Part shown: positions 24,364 through 32,796 of the stretch, one piece after another
Numbering within the stretch: the stretch's first letter is position 1
Layout: every line of letters begins with the position of its first letter
Assembly: GCA_002481545.1 (NCBI GenBank)
Contig: DLEF01000005.1
Span: forward strand, 1 to 46,148
Reading direction: 5' to 3'
Origin: Cyanobacteria bacterium UBA7753
GTDB lineage: Bacteria > Cyanobacteriota > Vampirovibrionia > Gastranaerophilales > Gastranaerophilaceae
DNA length: 46,148 nucleotides
Position numbers and translations under genes: made by a program
The notes under the pieces: generated by a model
What the model saw: the letters and a program-made list of their open reading frames with translations, nothing else
Database searches by the model: none
Told to the model about the DNA's origin: nothing

Positions 24364-25162
24364 AAGCATTAACTTTAGCTTCTTCTTTCTTAGCTTCTTC
24401 AGCTTTAGCTTCTTCGGTTACGCCTGCATCTTCAGCCTTGATAGATTCAACTTTCTTAGCTTCAGCTGCTTTGTTTGCTCTGAGTTCTTTACCTTCAAGA
24501 ACGGCATCAGCCAACTTAGAAGTGATTAATTGAACTGAGCGGATAGCGTCGTCGTTACCCGGGATAATATAATCGATATTATCAGGATTAGCGTCTGTAT
24601 CAGCCAAGCAGATAACAGGGATGTTCAACTTGTTAGCTTCTGATATTGCAATAGCTTCTTTCTTTTGGTCTATTACGAATATAATATCAGGCAAGCCTCT
24701 CATTTCCTTGATACCGCCTAAAGTCTTAGATAACTTAGCCAATTGTCTGTTCAATTGAGCTTGTTCTTTCTTAGGTAACTTTTCAGCGTGACCGCTGGAG
24801 ATGAAGTCTTCCAATTCTCTCAATTTGTTAACACGAGCTCTGATAGTATCAAAGTTAGTCAACATACCGCCTAACCATCTTCTGTTGATGTAATAAGCGC
24901 CTGCTCTTGTAGCTTCTTGTGCTACAACGTCAGCAGCTTGTTTCTTTGTACCTACGAACAAAACGTTTTTGTTCTTTGCCGCATAATCGCGAACGACTTC
25001 ATAAGCTTTATCCAACAAATCTGTTGTTTTTCTTAAATCGATAATATGGATACCGTTACGAGGACCATAGATATAAGGTCTCATTTTAGGGTTCCAGTGT
25101 CTTGTTTGGTGTCCGAAATGTACACCTGCTTCCAATAATTCTACTAATGACGCAACTGCCAT
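24362..25162 (-). CDS. rpsB: 30S ribosomal protein S2
   Basis: 266 residues with the full S2 core (LLEAGVHFGHQTRHWNPKMRPYIYG at the start, VIDQKKEAIAISEANKLNIPVI and DTDANPDNIDYIIPGNDDA later) and an Ala/Glu/Lys-rich C-terminal tail of about 30 residues. The AAAAGGAG ribosome-binding site is close to the ATG. A structured leader of about 170 nt and a clear promoter lie upstream. The tsf gene follows. Confidence 0.97.
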   Translation of the reverse strand: MAVASLVELLEAGVHFGHQTRHWNPKMRPYIYGPRNGIHIIDLRKTTDLLDKAYEVVRDYAAKNKNVLFVGTKKQAADVVAQEATRAGAYYINRRWLGGMLTNFDTIRARVNKLRELEDFISSGHAEKLPKKEQAQLNRQLAKLSKTLGGIKEMRGLPDIIFVIDQKKEAIAISEANKLNIPVICLADTDANPDNIDYIIPGNDDAIRSVQLITSKLADAVLEGKELRANKAAEAKKVESIKAEDAGVTEEAKAEEAKKEEAKVNA

Positions 25163-25335
25163 AGTTTTTCTCCTTTTGTTTTTAATTTCTCTTACTACGG
25201 GCTACCCAATCCATCGGATTTGTAAATGATTGCTTTTGCAATCCGACGGGTTTTCACCGTCTCGGAACATTTAGGGTTTTGTTACCCCTTTTCCGTTAAT
25301 CTCGACTAGGACGTTGCCTATCAATCGGCATAACC
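25163..25335 (-). promoter_or_regulatory. Structured leader of rpsB, candidate autoregulatory element
   Basis: Read on the minus strand, the leader holds several paired segments: CGGAA with TTCCG enclosing GGG/CCC (about 25265-25295); GACGG-TGAAAAC-CCGTC (about 25245-25262); and TCGGA with TCCGA enclosing TTGC-AAAA-GCAA (about 25213-25247). Ribosomal-protein operons are often controlled by such leaders, and S2 leaders are known in other bacteria; no published motif was matched here. Confidence 0.5.
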
Positions 25336-25341
25336 ATGTAT

Positions 25342-25369
25342 ATCATAGTACAAACAGATTTGTTTGCAA
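25342..25369 (-). promoter_or_regulatory. Promoter of rpsB-tsf
   Basis: Minus strand: TTGCAA (25369-25364), 16-nt spacer, TATGAT (25347-25342); the same -35 and spacer as the HU promoter. Confidence 0.65.
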
Positions 25370-25430
25370 GCGGGGTAAACTTATTTGTAAACTTCAACAA
25401 CAGTAAATCCGCACATTTTCATGTTTGGTA

Positions 25431-25436
25431 TATAAT
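25431..25436 (+). promoter_or_regulatory. -10 box of pfp
   Basis: TATAAT about 44 nt before the ATG; no convincing -35 hexamer. Confidence 0.4.
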
Positions 25437-25479
25437 ATTGCTGTAAGCAAGTTATTATATTAACGAAAAGGAATTAATT

Positions 25480-27159
25480 ATGACAAATTTATCACCATTA
25501 CAGGTTGAAAGATTGAAATACCAACCTAAATTACCTTCTTCATTGGCTGAAGGTATCAGCAAGTTGACTTGTACGGAAGGCAACGCAACAGAATCCGTAG
25601 CAAATCAGGCTGAAATTAAAGATTTATTTAAAAACACTTACGGAAAACCAACCGTAACATTTAACAGCTCTTCAAGTGCAAGAGACTTGGAACAAAGAAA
25701 TGTCGGCGTTATCCTTTCAGGCGGTCAGGCTCCGGGCGGACACAACGTAATCGCAGGTTTATATGACGCTCTAAAACAAGCTAACCCGAACAACAAATTA
25801 TACGGGTTCTTAGGCGGCCCTAGCGGTATCATTGAAGGTAAGTATGTAGAATTTGACGACAAGTTCATCGACGCTTACAGAAATACAGGCGGATTTGATA
25901 TCATCGGTTCAGGCAGAACAAAACTTGAAACAGAAGAACAATTCCAATCTTCTTGGGAAGTTTGCAAGAAATTGAACATCTCTGCTGTTGTAATCATCGG
26001 CGGTGACGATTCAAACACAAACGCTGCAATGCTTGCAGAATGGTTTGTAGCACACAACGCTAACATCCAAGTTATCGGCTGCCCTAAGACAATCGATGGC
26101 GACCTCAAGAACGAACAGATTGAAATATCTTTCGGGTTTGATACGGCTACAAAAACTTATGCCGAACTTATCGGAAACATTGAAAGAGATGCTAACTCCG
26201 CTAAGAAATATTGGCACTTCATCAAGATTATGGGCAGAAGTGCTTCTCACGTAGCTTTAGAGGCTGCTTTGGAAACACAACCTAACATAACTTTGATATC
26301 TGAAGAAGTTGAAACTAAGAAAATGTCTTTGAAATCAATCATTGATTATATGACAGACATCATCGTAAGACGTTCTCAAAACGGTAAAAACTTCGGTGTT
26401 GCCGTTATCCCTGAAGGTTTAATCGAATTTATCCCTGAAATGGGACAAATGATTGCTAACTTGAACGATATCGTTACAACTCTTGAAAAAGACAGCAAGT
26501 ATATGAACGCTGACGATGCAGAGAAATTCTCTATCATCGAAAATACTTTATCAAGCGAAAATGCTAAGGTATTCGCATCATTACCTGTTTTGATTAAATC
26601 ACAATTGTTGATGGACAGAGATCCTCACGGAAACGTTCAAGTATCTAAGATTGAAACAGAAAAATTGTTAATCTCAATGATTCAGGAAAGATTGAACACA
26701 TTGAAGGCAGAAGGTAAATTTAAAGGTAAATTCTCCGCTCAATCACACTTCTTCGGCTACGAAGGCAGATGTGCATTCCCTTCAAACTTCGATGCTGATT
26801 ACTGCTACTCATTGGGTTACAACGCATTCGCATTGATTAGTTTCGGTTTGACAGGTTACTTATCATCAGTCAGAAACTTGACAGCTCCTGCTGCTCAATG
26901 GATTGCAGGCGGGGTTCCGTTAACAATGATGATGAATATGGAAAGACGTAACAACAAGATGAAACCTGTTATCAAAAAAGCATTGGTTGAATTGGACGGC
27001 CCTGTATTCAAACAATTGGCTGATAACAGAGAAGATTGGGCTATGAACGAAAGATATTTGTTCCCTGGTGCTATCCAGTACTTCGGACCAAGCTCTGTTT
27101 GTGATATCACAACAAGAACATTGGCTCTTGAACAATCTTCTAAATTGTTAAACGTATAA
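25480..27159 (+). CDS. pfp: Pyrophosphate-dependent phosphofructokinase (long type)
   Basis: Converts fructose 6-phosphate plus PPi to fructose 1,6-bisphosphate plus phosphate, reversibly, in the cytoplasm. At 559 residues it belongs to the long PFP group. The phosphate-donor loop GGQAPGGHN (81-89), the PPi-type GGDDSNTNA (174-182; the second Asp of GGDD marks PPi use) and PKTIDGDL (202-209, with the PPi-type Lys203 and catalytic Asp residues) are present, as is KIMGRSASHVALE for sugar binding. It is monocistronic with AAAAGGA ribosome-binding site and terminator. Together with the membrane pyrophosphatase it points to PPi-based energy use. Confidence 0.95.
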   Translation: MTNLSPLQVERLKYQPKLPSSLAEGISKLTCTEGNATESVANQAEIKDLFKNTYGKPTVTFNSSSSARDLEQRNVGVILSGGQAPGGHNVIAGLYDALKQANPNNKLYGFLGGPSGIIEGKYVEFDDKFIDAYRNTGGFDIIGSGRTKLETEEQFQSSWEVCKKLNISAVVIIGGDDSNTNAAMLAEWFVAHNANIQVIGCPKTIDGDLKNEQIEISFGFDTATKTYAELIGNIERDANSAKKYWHFIKIMGRSASHVALEAALETQPNITLISEEVETKKMSLKSIIDYMTDIIVRRSQNGKNFGVAVIPEGLIEFIPEMGQMIANLNDIVTTLEKDSKYMNADDAEKFSIIENTLSSENAKVFASLPVLIKSQLLMDRDPHGNVQVSKIETEKLLISMIQERLNTLKAEGKFKGKFSAQSHFFGYEGRCAFPSNFDADYCYSLGYNAFALISFGLTGYLSSVRNLTAPAAQWIAGGVPLTMMMNMERRNNKMKPVIKKALVELDGPVFKQLADNREDWAMNERYLFPGAIQYFGPSSVCDITTRTLALEQSSKLLNV

Positions 27160-27180
27160 AACCATTAACAATATAAACAA

Positions 27181-27218
27181 AAAGTGCTTTTGACCGTAAT
27201 AAGTTAAAAGCACTTTTT
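27181..27218 (+). terminator. Terminator of pfp
   Basis: A long stem, AAAGTGCTTTTGAC against GTTAAAAGCACTTT with one G-U pair, followed by T's. Confidence 0.9.
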
Positions 27219-27239
27219 TATTTAATTAGCCAGAGTGTC

Positions 27240-27276
27240 ATTGCGAGTTGGTCAAAGGCTTGACCAACGTGGCAAT
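27240..27276. repeat. ATTGC..GCAAT composite palindrome
   Basis: GTTGGTCAA-AGGC-TTGACCAAC (27247-27268) sits inside outer arms ATTGC/GCAAT. The outer GTCATTGCGA and GTGGCAATCC strings resemble a repeat found between genes in many bacteria. Confidence 0.6.
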
Positions 27277-27383
27277 CCAGTCTACATATCTAACCCATTG
27301 AAAAAGGGGGGTGCCTTTAAAGTGAATCTATTGAAAAATCTGTGATTTTACTTGTAATGGCAATACTATTTACCCCTTTACCC

Positions 27384-30209
27384 CTACAGCCTCTTTTTCA
27401 AATACTGTCCGGTGTAAGAGTTTTTGACTTTTGCAACTTCCTGCGGGGTGCCTTGGGCTATTATTTGTCCGCCTGCATTTCCGCCGTCAGGTCCTAAGTC
27501 GATAATGTTATCGGCAATCTTGATGAAATCCATATTATGCTCAATAACAAGGATAGTGTTTCCCGCGTCGGCAAGTCGTTGCAATATCTTTATCAATTTA
27601 TCCAAATCAGCCCAGTGGAGTCCGACGGAAGGCTCATCCAACAGATAAAGAGTTCTGCCTGTTGCGCGTTTGTTTAATTCCGCTGCGAGTTTTATTCTCT
27701 GCGCTTCTCCGCCTGAAAGGGTTGTTGCACTCTGTCCGAGTTTTATATAATCCAGTCCGACATCATGCAGAGTCTGTAGTTTATTCTTTATTTTCGGAAC
27801 GCTGTCGAAAAATTCCAGAGCCTCTTTTACACTCATCTCAAGCACATCATAGATAGTTTTGCCTTTGTATTTTACTTCCAATGTTTCGTTATTGTATCTG
27901 TGACCACCGCAAACGTCGCATTTTACATAGACATCCGATAAGAAATTCATCTCTATTTTTAAGAGTCCGTCCCCTTTGCAGGCTTCACATCGTCCGCCTT
28001 TGACGTTAAAGCTGAACCTTCCTGCAGTGTAGCCTCTCATTTTTGCTTCGTTTGTCTTTGCAAAAAGTTCTCTTATCGGGGTGAACACATCCGTATAAGT
28101 CGCAGGGTTTGAACGCGGAGTTCTGCCGATAGGCGATTGGTCAACATCGATTACCTTATCAATGTTTTCAAATCCCGTTATTTCATCCACGCCTTGCGGT
28201 TTAGGCTTATTTCCTCTTAATTTATGCAGGGCATATTGATATATAATATCATTCATCAATGTCGATTTTCCCGAACCTGAAACGCCTGTCAAGACGTTGA
28301 TTTTGCCGAGCGGGATATCAACATCAATATTTTTCAAATTGTTTTTATGTGCATTTTTTACGTGCAAAAATGCGCCCGAACCTTCCCTAATTTTATCGGG
28401 AACAGGGATAAACTTTTTACCTGACAGATATTGCCCAGTTAAAGATTCGGGAGTATTTAAGATATCTTCTAACGTTCCTTGTGCGACAATGTTTCCGCCG
28501 TTTACGCCAGCTTTAGGTCCTATATCTACGAGATAGTCTGCATTTCGCATTGTGTCTTCATCGTGTTCGACAACTATTAGAGTGTTGCCGAGATTACGCA
28601 ACCTTATAAGTGTTTTTATAAGCCTGTCATTGTCTTTTTGGTGGAGCCCGATTGAAGGCTCATCCAAAACGTAGAGCACGCCCGAAAGCCCGCTCCCTAT
28701 TTGAGTTGCGAGTCTTATTCTCTGTGCTTCTCCGCCTGAGAGTGTTCCTGCCATACGGGCAAGGTTTAAGTAACTCAAACCTACATCCATTAAGAATTTG
28801 AGCCTTGCTCTAATTTCATCCAGTACCTGCCTTACAATCTTCATCTGAAAATCTGAAAGTGTCAGGTATAAATCCGTTATAAATTTGTGTGCCTCATCAA
28901 TCGGCATCATACAAAATTCGTGGATATTCACTCCCGCTATTTTTACGGCGAGCGGGAACGGTTTCAGCCTTCCTCCTCCGCAGGCTTCACACGGAGTTGT
29001 TACCATATATTTTTGGATTTCATCTCTCCAATATTCGCCCTCGGATTCCTGATAATGTTTCATCAGGAACGGAATTACGCCCTCATACCGTCTTAATTTC
29101 TTTTGATAACGTTTAGTTCCGAAACGTTTAACATTTATCCAAAGCGTTTCTCTTCCCGAACCGTAAAGGATTATATGCTGTTGGTCTTTTGTAAGTTTTT
29201 CAAACGGAGTATCCATAGAGAACCCGTAATGATCTGCGACACTCTGCAAAAGGTCAAAATAATAGCTGTTAGAGGTTTTGCTCCAAGGATAAATTGCGCC
29301 TTCTCTTAATGATTTCGTTTTATCAGGTACAACAAGGTCGCTGTCTACCGTAAAATCAAACCCCAGTCCTCCGCATCTTTCGCAGGCACCGTACGGGTTG
29401 TTAAAACTGAATATACGGGGAGCCAACTCTTCAAAACTTATTCCGCAGTGTTCGCAGGCGAGCTTTTCGCTGTACATTATCTCTTCCCCGCCTACGACGT
29501 CTACTATAACAAGCCCGTCGGCTTTTTGTAGTGCCGTCTGAACGCTGTCGGATATTCTTGAGCGAGCGGAGTCTTTTACAACAACTCTGTCCACAACAAC
29601 TTGGATATCGTGTTTTTTCGTTTTGACGAGTTCGACAGCATCTTCATCAAGGTTGTAAACCTCGCCGTCAACTTTTACTCTGACAAACCCTTCCTGTCTT
29701 AATTCGTTAAAGAGGGTTGAATATTCTCCCTTTTTACCTTTTACGACAGGCGCGAGGATTTGAATTTTTGTTTTTTCGGGGAGTTTAAAAATGCTTGCAA
29801 CAATTTCATCTATCGTTTGAGGTTTTATTTCCGCTCCGCAGTTAGGACAATACGGTGTTCCGACTCTTGCGTAAAGCAGTCTTAAATAATCGTATATTTC
29901 CGTAACCGTTCCGACGGTAGAGCGCGGGTTATTGCTTGTCGATTTTTGGTCGATTGAAATAGCGGGGGTGAGCCCTTCTATTGAGTCAACATCAGGTTTA
30001 TCCATTTGCCCTAAAAATTGGCGCGCATAAACAGACAGACTCTCAACGTATCTTCTTTGTCCTTCCGCAAATATCGTATCGAACGCAAGCGAGCTTTTGC
30101 CCGAACCCGAAACTCCCGTAAATACGATGAGTTGATTTTTCGGTAAATCAAGCGAAACATTATTCAAATTGTGTTGTCGTGCTCCTTTTACGGATATTTT
30201 ATCAAGCAT
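27384..30209 (-). CDS. uvrA: Excinuclease ABC subunit A
   Basis: The damage-recognition ATPase of nucleotide excision repair. ATG 30209 is preferred (GGAAGAGG ribosome-binding site just upstream); a TTG 15 nt earlier is possible. It has about 941 residues, the family's usual length. There are two ABC ATPase halves, each with GVSGSGKS Walker A and LSGGEAQRI signatures, and zinc modules (CPNCG, CEHCG..CERCG, CEACGGG, CEACKGDG..CDVCGG). It stands alone, with no uvrB nearby. Confidence 0.98.
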   Translation of the reverse strand: MLDKISVKGARQHNLNNVSLDLPKNQLIVFTGVSGSGKSSLAFDTIFAEGQRRYVESLSVYARQFLGQMDKPDVDSIEGLTPAISIDQKSTSNNPRSTVGTVTEIYDYLRLLYARVGTPYCPNCGAEIKPQTIDEIVASIFKLPEKTKIQILAPVVKGKKGEYSTLFNELRQEGFVRVKVDGEVYNLDEDAVELVKTKKHDIQVVVDRVVVKDSARSRISDSVQTALQKADGLVIVDVVGGEEIMYSEKLACEHCGISFEELAPRIFSFNNPYGACERCGGLGFDFTVDSDLVVPDKTKSLREGAIYPWSKTSNSYYFDLLQSVADHYGFSMDTPFEKLTKDQQHIILYGSGRETLWINVKRFGTKRYQKKLRRYEGVIPFLMKHYQESEGEYWRDEIQKYMVTTPCEACGGGRLKPFPLAVKIAGVNIHEFCMMPIDEAHKFITDLYLTLSDFQMKIVRQVLDEIRARLKFLMDVGLSYLNLARMAGTLSGGEAQRIRLATQIGSGLSGVLYVLDEPSIGLHQKDNDRLIKTLIRLRNLGNTLIVVEHDEDTMRNADYLVDIGPKAGVNGGNIVAQGTLEDILNTPESLTGQYLSGKKFIPVPDKIREGSGAFLHVKNAHKNNLKNIDVDIPLGKINVLTGVSGSGKSTLMNDIIYQYALHKLRGNKPKPQGVDEITGFENIDKVIDVDQSPIGRTPRSNPATYTDVFTPIRELFAKTNEAKMRGYTAGRFSFNVKGGRCEACKGDGLLKIEMNFLSDVYVKCDVCGGHRYNNETLEVKYKGKTIYDVLEMSVKEALEFFDSVPKIKNKLQTLHDVGLDYIKLGQSATTLSGGEAQRIKLAAELNKRATGRTLYLLDEPSVGLHWADLDKLIKILQRLADAGNTILVIEHNMDFIKIADNIIDLGPDGGNAGGQIIAQGTPQEVAKVKNSYTGQYLKKRL

Positions 30210-30342
30210 CTTTACCTCTTCCAATCATATTTTACAACAAGAATTTTTGAGAGCAAAACTTAAAAATTTACATAAAATTTGAATTAAAAAGGCTCCCAAG
30301 ATAGAAACCTTTTTATAATATTCTTGTATTAAATTCTAAAAA

Positions 30343-30879
30343 CTAATCCATATCTAATGTATCAGCCTTGCCGTTTTTTATATCACTAGGCTTCGGTGTT
30401 GATACAGGAACAAGGACTACCGTGTCACCTTTCGGAATAATCTCATACGCATGTCCGTGGAAATGTCCGATTTCAGGCTCTTTTTTATGAGGAATTGTGT
30501 CAGGAACAAGAATGGAATCATTGTCGATTGAATCCGTTGTGTCACGAGCGGCAACGAGTTCCTGTTCTTTTCTGAGTTTCTTTCTGAATGTAGTTGTATC
30601 AACCATGTTTAAGTCTTCCGAATCGTCATAAGGTACGGCGTTAAAGACATATTCTATACCAGGTTTTTGCGGTTCATCTTTTGGTCCGAACTCGTTTACG
30701 CCATGGTAAATTGCTCCGGAAATCAGAGCAAGCGCGGATGCTGCGGCTACCGCTTTGCCTGCGGGCGGAACGGGTTTGTCGCTGTAATCTGCTTTAAAGC
30801 TCGGTGCGGATTGCTTTTTGCAGTTGGTTTTATGATAAGATGAAACCGAATAATTATGCCCTATAGGATTGATGTTCAT
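30343..30879 (-). CDS. Unnamed single-helix membrane protein with FKA tag
   Basis: No family recognised. The 178 residues start with a Ser/Asn/Lys-rich stretch ending PSFKA (26-30), then a hydrophobic helix (about 40-60, GKAVAAASALALISGAIYHG). A long acidic, Asp/Pro-rich and probably disordered region follows, with HFHGHAYEII (about 138-147) as a possible metal-binding patch. The tag precedes the helix, so it is not a standard signal peptide. The gene is monocistronic, with AGAGGA upstream of the ATG. Confidence 0.7.
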   Translation of the reverse strand: MNINPIGHNYSVSSYHKTNCKKQSAPSFKADYSDKPVPPAGKAVAAASALALISGAIYHGVNEFGPKDEPQKPGIEYVFNAVPYDDSEDLNMVDTTTFRKKLRKEQELVAARDTTDSIDNDSILVPDTIPHKKEPEIGHFHGHAYEIIPKGDTVVLVPVSTPKPSDIKNGKADTLDMD

Positions 30880-30986
30880 ATAATATTCCTCTTATGTAAT
30901 ATATTACCGTACTCCTTTTATAACACGTGAATAAAATTTTTTGTCAGTTGTGTAAAAATTATTTACAAACTCATAAAAAAGTGAAT

Positions 30987-31055
30987 GTCATGCTGAATTT
31001 ATTTCAGCATCAGAAAACTCTTATATCAGATCCTGAAACAAGTTCAGGATGACAG
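30987..31055. repeat. Pair of TGCTGAA/CCTGAA palindromes
   Basis: GTCATGCTGAA..TTCAGCATC (30987-31011) and GATCCTGAA..TTCAGGATGACAG (31029-31055). The two are related in inverted orientation. They resemble the widespread GTCATCCTGAA..TTCAGGATC repeat type. Confidence 0.65.
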
Positions 31056-31080
31056 TTTTTACAATGTGTACTTTGTTTTT

Positions 31081-31130
31081 ATTAAAGAGAGCTTCTTTAA
31101 TTTGTTATTAGCTTGTGTTTTTGGTATAAT
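31081..31130 (+). promoter_or_regulatory. gatA promoter with adjacent 8-bp inverted repeat
   Basis: TTGTTA (31102-31107), 17-nt spacer, TATAAT (31125-31130). Immediately upstream is ATTAAAGA-GAGCT-TCTTTAAT (31081-31101), which could be an operator or the end of an upstream transcript. Confidence 0.65.
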
Positions 31131-31158
31131 CTGCGTATAAATAAGATGAGGTATTAAA

Positions 31159-32637
31159 ATGGAAGAAATTTTAAAAAAGAGTGCCGCCGAGCAGCATAGA
31201 ATGATAGAAGAAAAGCAAATCTCGGCTACGGAACTTACAAAGGCAGCCTTAAAGAGAATCTCTGATATAGATGAAAAGATTGGTGCTTTCAATTCCGTAA
31301 CGGAGGAAACAGCTTTAAAAACGGCAAAAGAAGTCGATGATATGGTCGCATCGGGTGAAAAATTGCCTTTGCTTGCAGGTGTTCCTCTTGCATTAAAAGA
31401 TAATATGAATTTAAAAGGTTCTAAGACAACCGCTTCAAGTAAGATTTTGGAAAACTTTGTGTCACCTTATAACGCAACAGCTACCCAAAAATTACTTGAT
31501 AATAAAATCCCGATTGTGGGAAAAGCTAACTTAGATGAATTTGCAATGGGTTCATCAAACGAAAACTCCGCTTTTAAGAAAGTTCATAACCCTTGGAATT
31601 TGAACAAGGTTCCGGGCGGTTCATCAGGCGGATCGGCTGCATCTGTTGCGGCATGTGAAGCAAGCTTGGCTTTGGGCTCCGACACGGGCGGAAGTATCAG
31701 ACTTCCTGCAAGTTTTTGTGGCGTTGTCGGTATGAAACCTACCTACGGCAGAGTTTCAAGATACGGTTTGATTGCGTTCGCATCATCTTTAGACCAAATC
31801 GGACCTTTCGCAAGAACTGTTGAAGACGCGTCAATGTTGTTGGAAGTTATATCAGGTCATGACGAACACGATTCAACATCACTTGATATCCCTGTAGAAC
31901 ACTATTCTCAACACTTAAATGATGATATCAAGGGTAAGAAAATCGGTGTTGTAACAGACCTTATGACTGATGCTGTTTCGGAAGACGTAAGAAAAGCCGT
32001 TGAACACGCTGTTGATGTATACAAATCATTGGGCGCAGAGATTACGGAAGTATCTTTGCCAAAGTTGAAATACTCAATCGGTATTTATTACATCCTTGCA
32101 ACCGCTGAATGCAGTTCTAACCTCGCAAGATTTGACGGTGTAAGATACGGTCACAGAACAGCAAACCCTGAAAACTTGCTTGAATTGTATTGCAAATCAA
32201 GAGCCGAAGGATTCGGAGACGAAGTTAAGAGAAGAATAATGCTTGGTACATACGCTTTGAGTTCAGGTTATTATGATGCATACTACAAGAAAGCTCAACA
32301 GATGAGAAGACTTGTTGCCGATGAATTTAACGCAGCATTCAAGAAGGTTGATGCTTTGATTGCTCCTACATGTCCTAATACGGCATTCGATTTGGGTGCA
32401 AGAACTGCTGATCCGCTTGCAATGTATTTGACGGATATTGCAACAATCGCTGCTAACCTTGTAGGTATCCCTGCTATGAGTGTCCCTGCAGGATTTGATG
32501 CTGACGGTATGCCAATCGGGTTGCAGATTATGACTCCTCAACTTAAGGAATCTGATTTGTTTAACTTCGGTTATCAGTTTGAACAACAAAATGATTTTTA
32601 TAAACACCTTGCACAAGACGTTTGTGCTTTTGCATAA
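31159..32637 (+). CDS. gatA: Asp-tRNA(Asn)/Glu-tRNA(Gln) amidotransferase subunit A
   Basis: The glutaminase-type amidase subunit of GatCAB, which makes Gln-tRNA and/or Asn-tRNA from mischarged precursors. The 492 residues contain the amidase signature with its Ser-Ser-Lys triad: Lys80 (ALKDN), Ser155 (VPGGSSGGSA) and Ser179 (SDTGGSIRLP). gatB and gatC are not adjacent, which is common outside Firmicutes. It has its own promoter and terminator. Confidence 0.96.
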   Translation: MEEILKKSAAEQHRMIEEKQISATELTKAALKRISDIDEKIGAFNSVTEETALKTAKEVDDMVASGEKLPLLAGVPLALKDNMNLKGSKTTASSKILENFVSPYNATATQKLLDNKIPIVGKANLDEFAMGSSNENSAFKKVHNPWNLNKVPGGSSGGSAASVAACEASLALGSDTGGSIRLPASFCGVVGMKPTYGRVSRYGLIAFASSLDQIGPFARTVEDASMLLEVISGHDEHDSTSLDIPVEHYSQHLNDDIKGKKIGVVTDLMTDAVSEDVRKAVEHAVDVYKSLGAEITEVSLPKLKYSIGIYYILATAECSSNLARFDGVRYGHRTANPENLLELYCKSRAEGFGDEVKRRIMLGTYALSSGYYDAYYKKAQQMRRLVADEFNAAFKKVDALIAPTCPNTAFDLGARTADPLAMYLTDIATIAANLVGIPAMSVPAGFDADGMPIGLQIMTPQLKESDLFNFGYQFEQQNDFYKHLAQDVCAFA

Positions 32638-32661
32638 TAAAAAATAAAAATCTATACAAGA

Positions 32662-32690
32662 AAATCGGGCTTATTTAAGCCCGATTTTTT
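32662..32690 (+). terminator. Terminator of gatA
   Basis: ATCGGGCTTA / TAAGCCCGAT with a TT apex and T tail. Confidence 0.9.
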
Positions 32691-32738
32691 GTGTATTTTA
32701 TTTAATTATAAAGTTCTGTAATAAAAATGTTAAAATCT

Positions 32739-32768
32739 TTGACATGCCGTTATGTTTAAGGCTATACT
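32739..32768 (+). promoter_or_regulatory. Promoter of smc
   Basis: Consensus TTGACA (32739-32744), 18-nt spacer, TATACT (32763-32768). Confidence 0.75.
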
Positions 32769-32796
32769 ATAGAATAGCATAATTTTGGGTAGTGGA

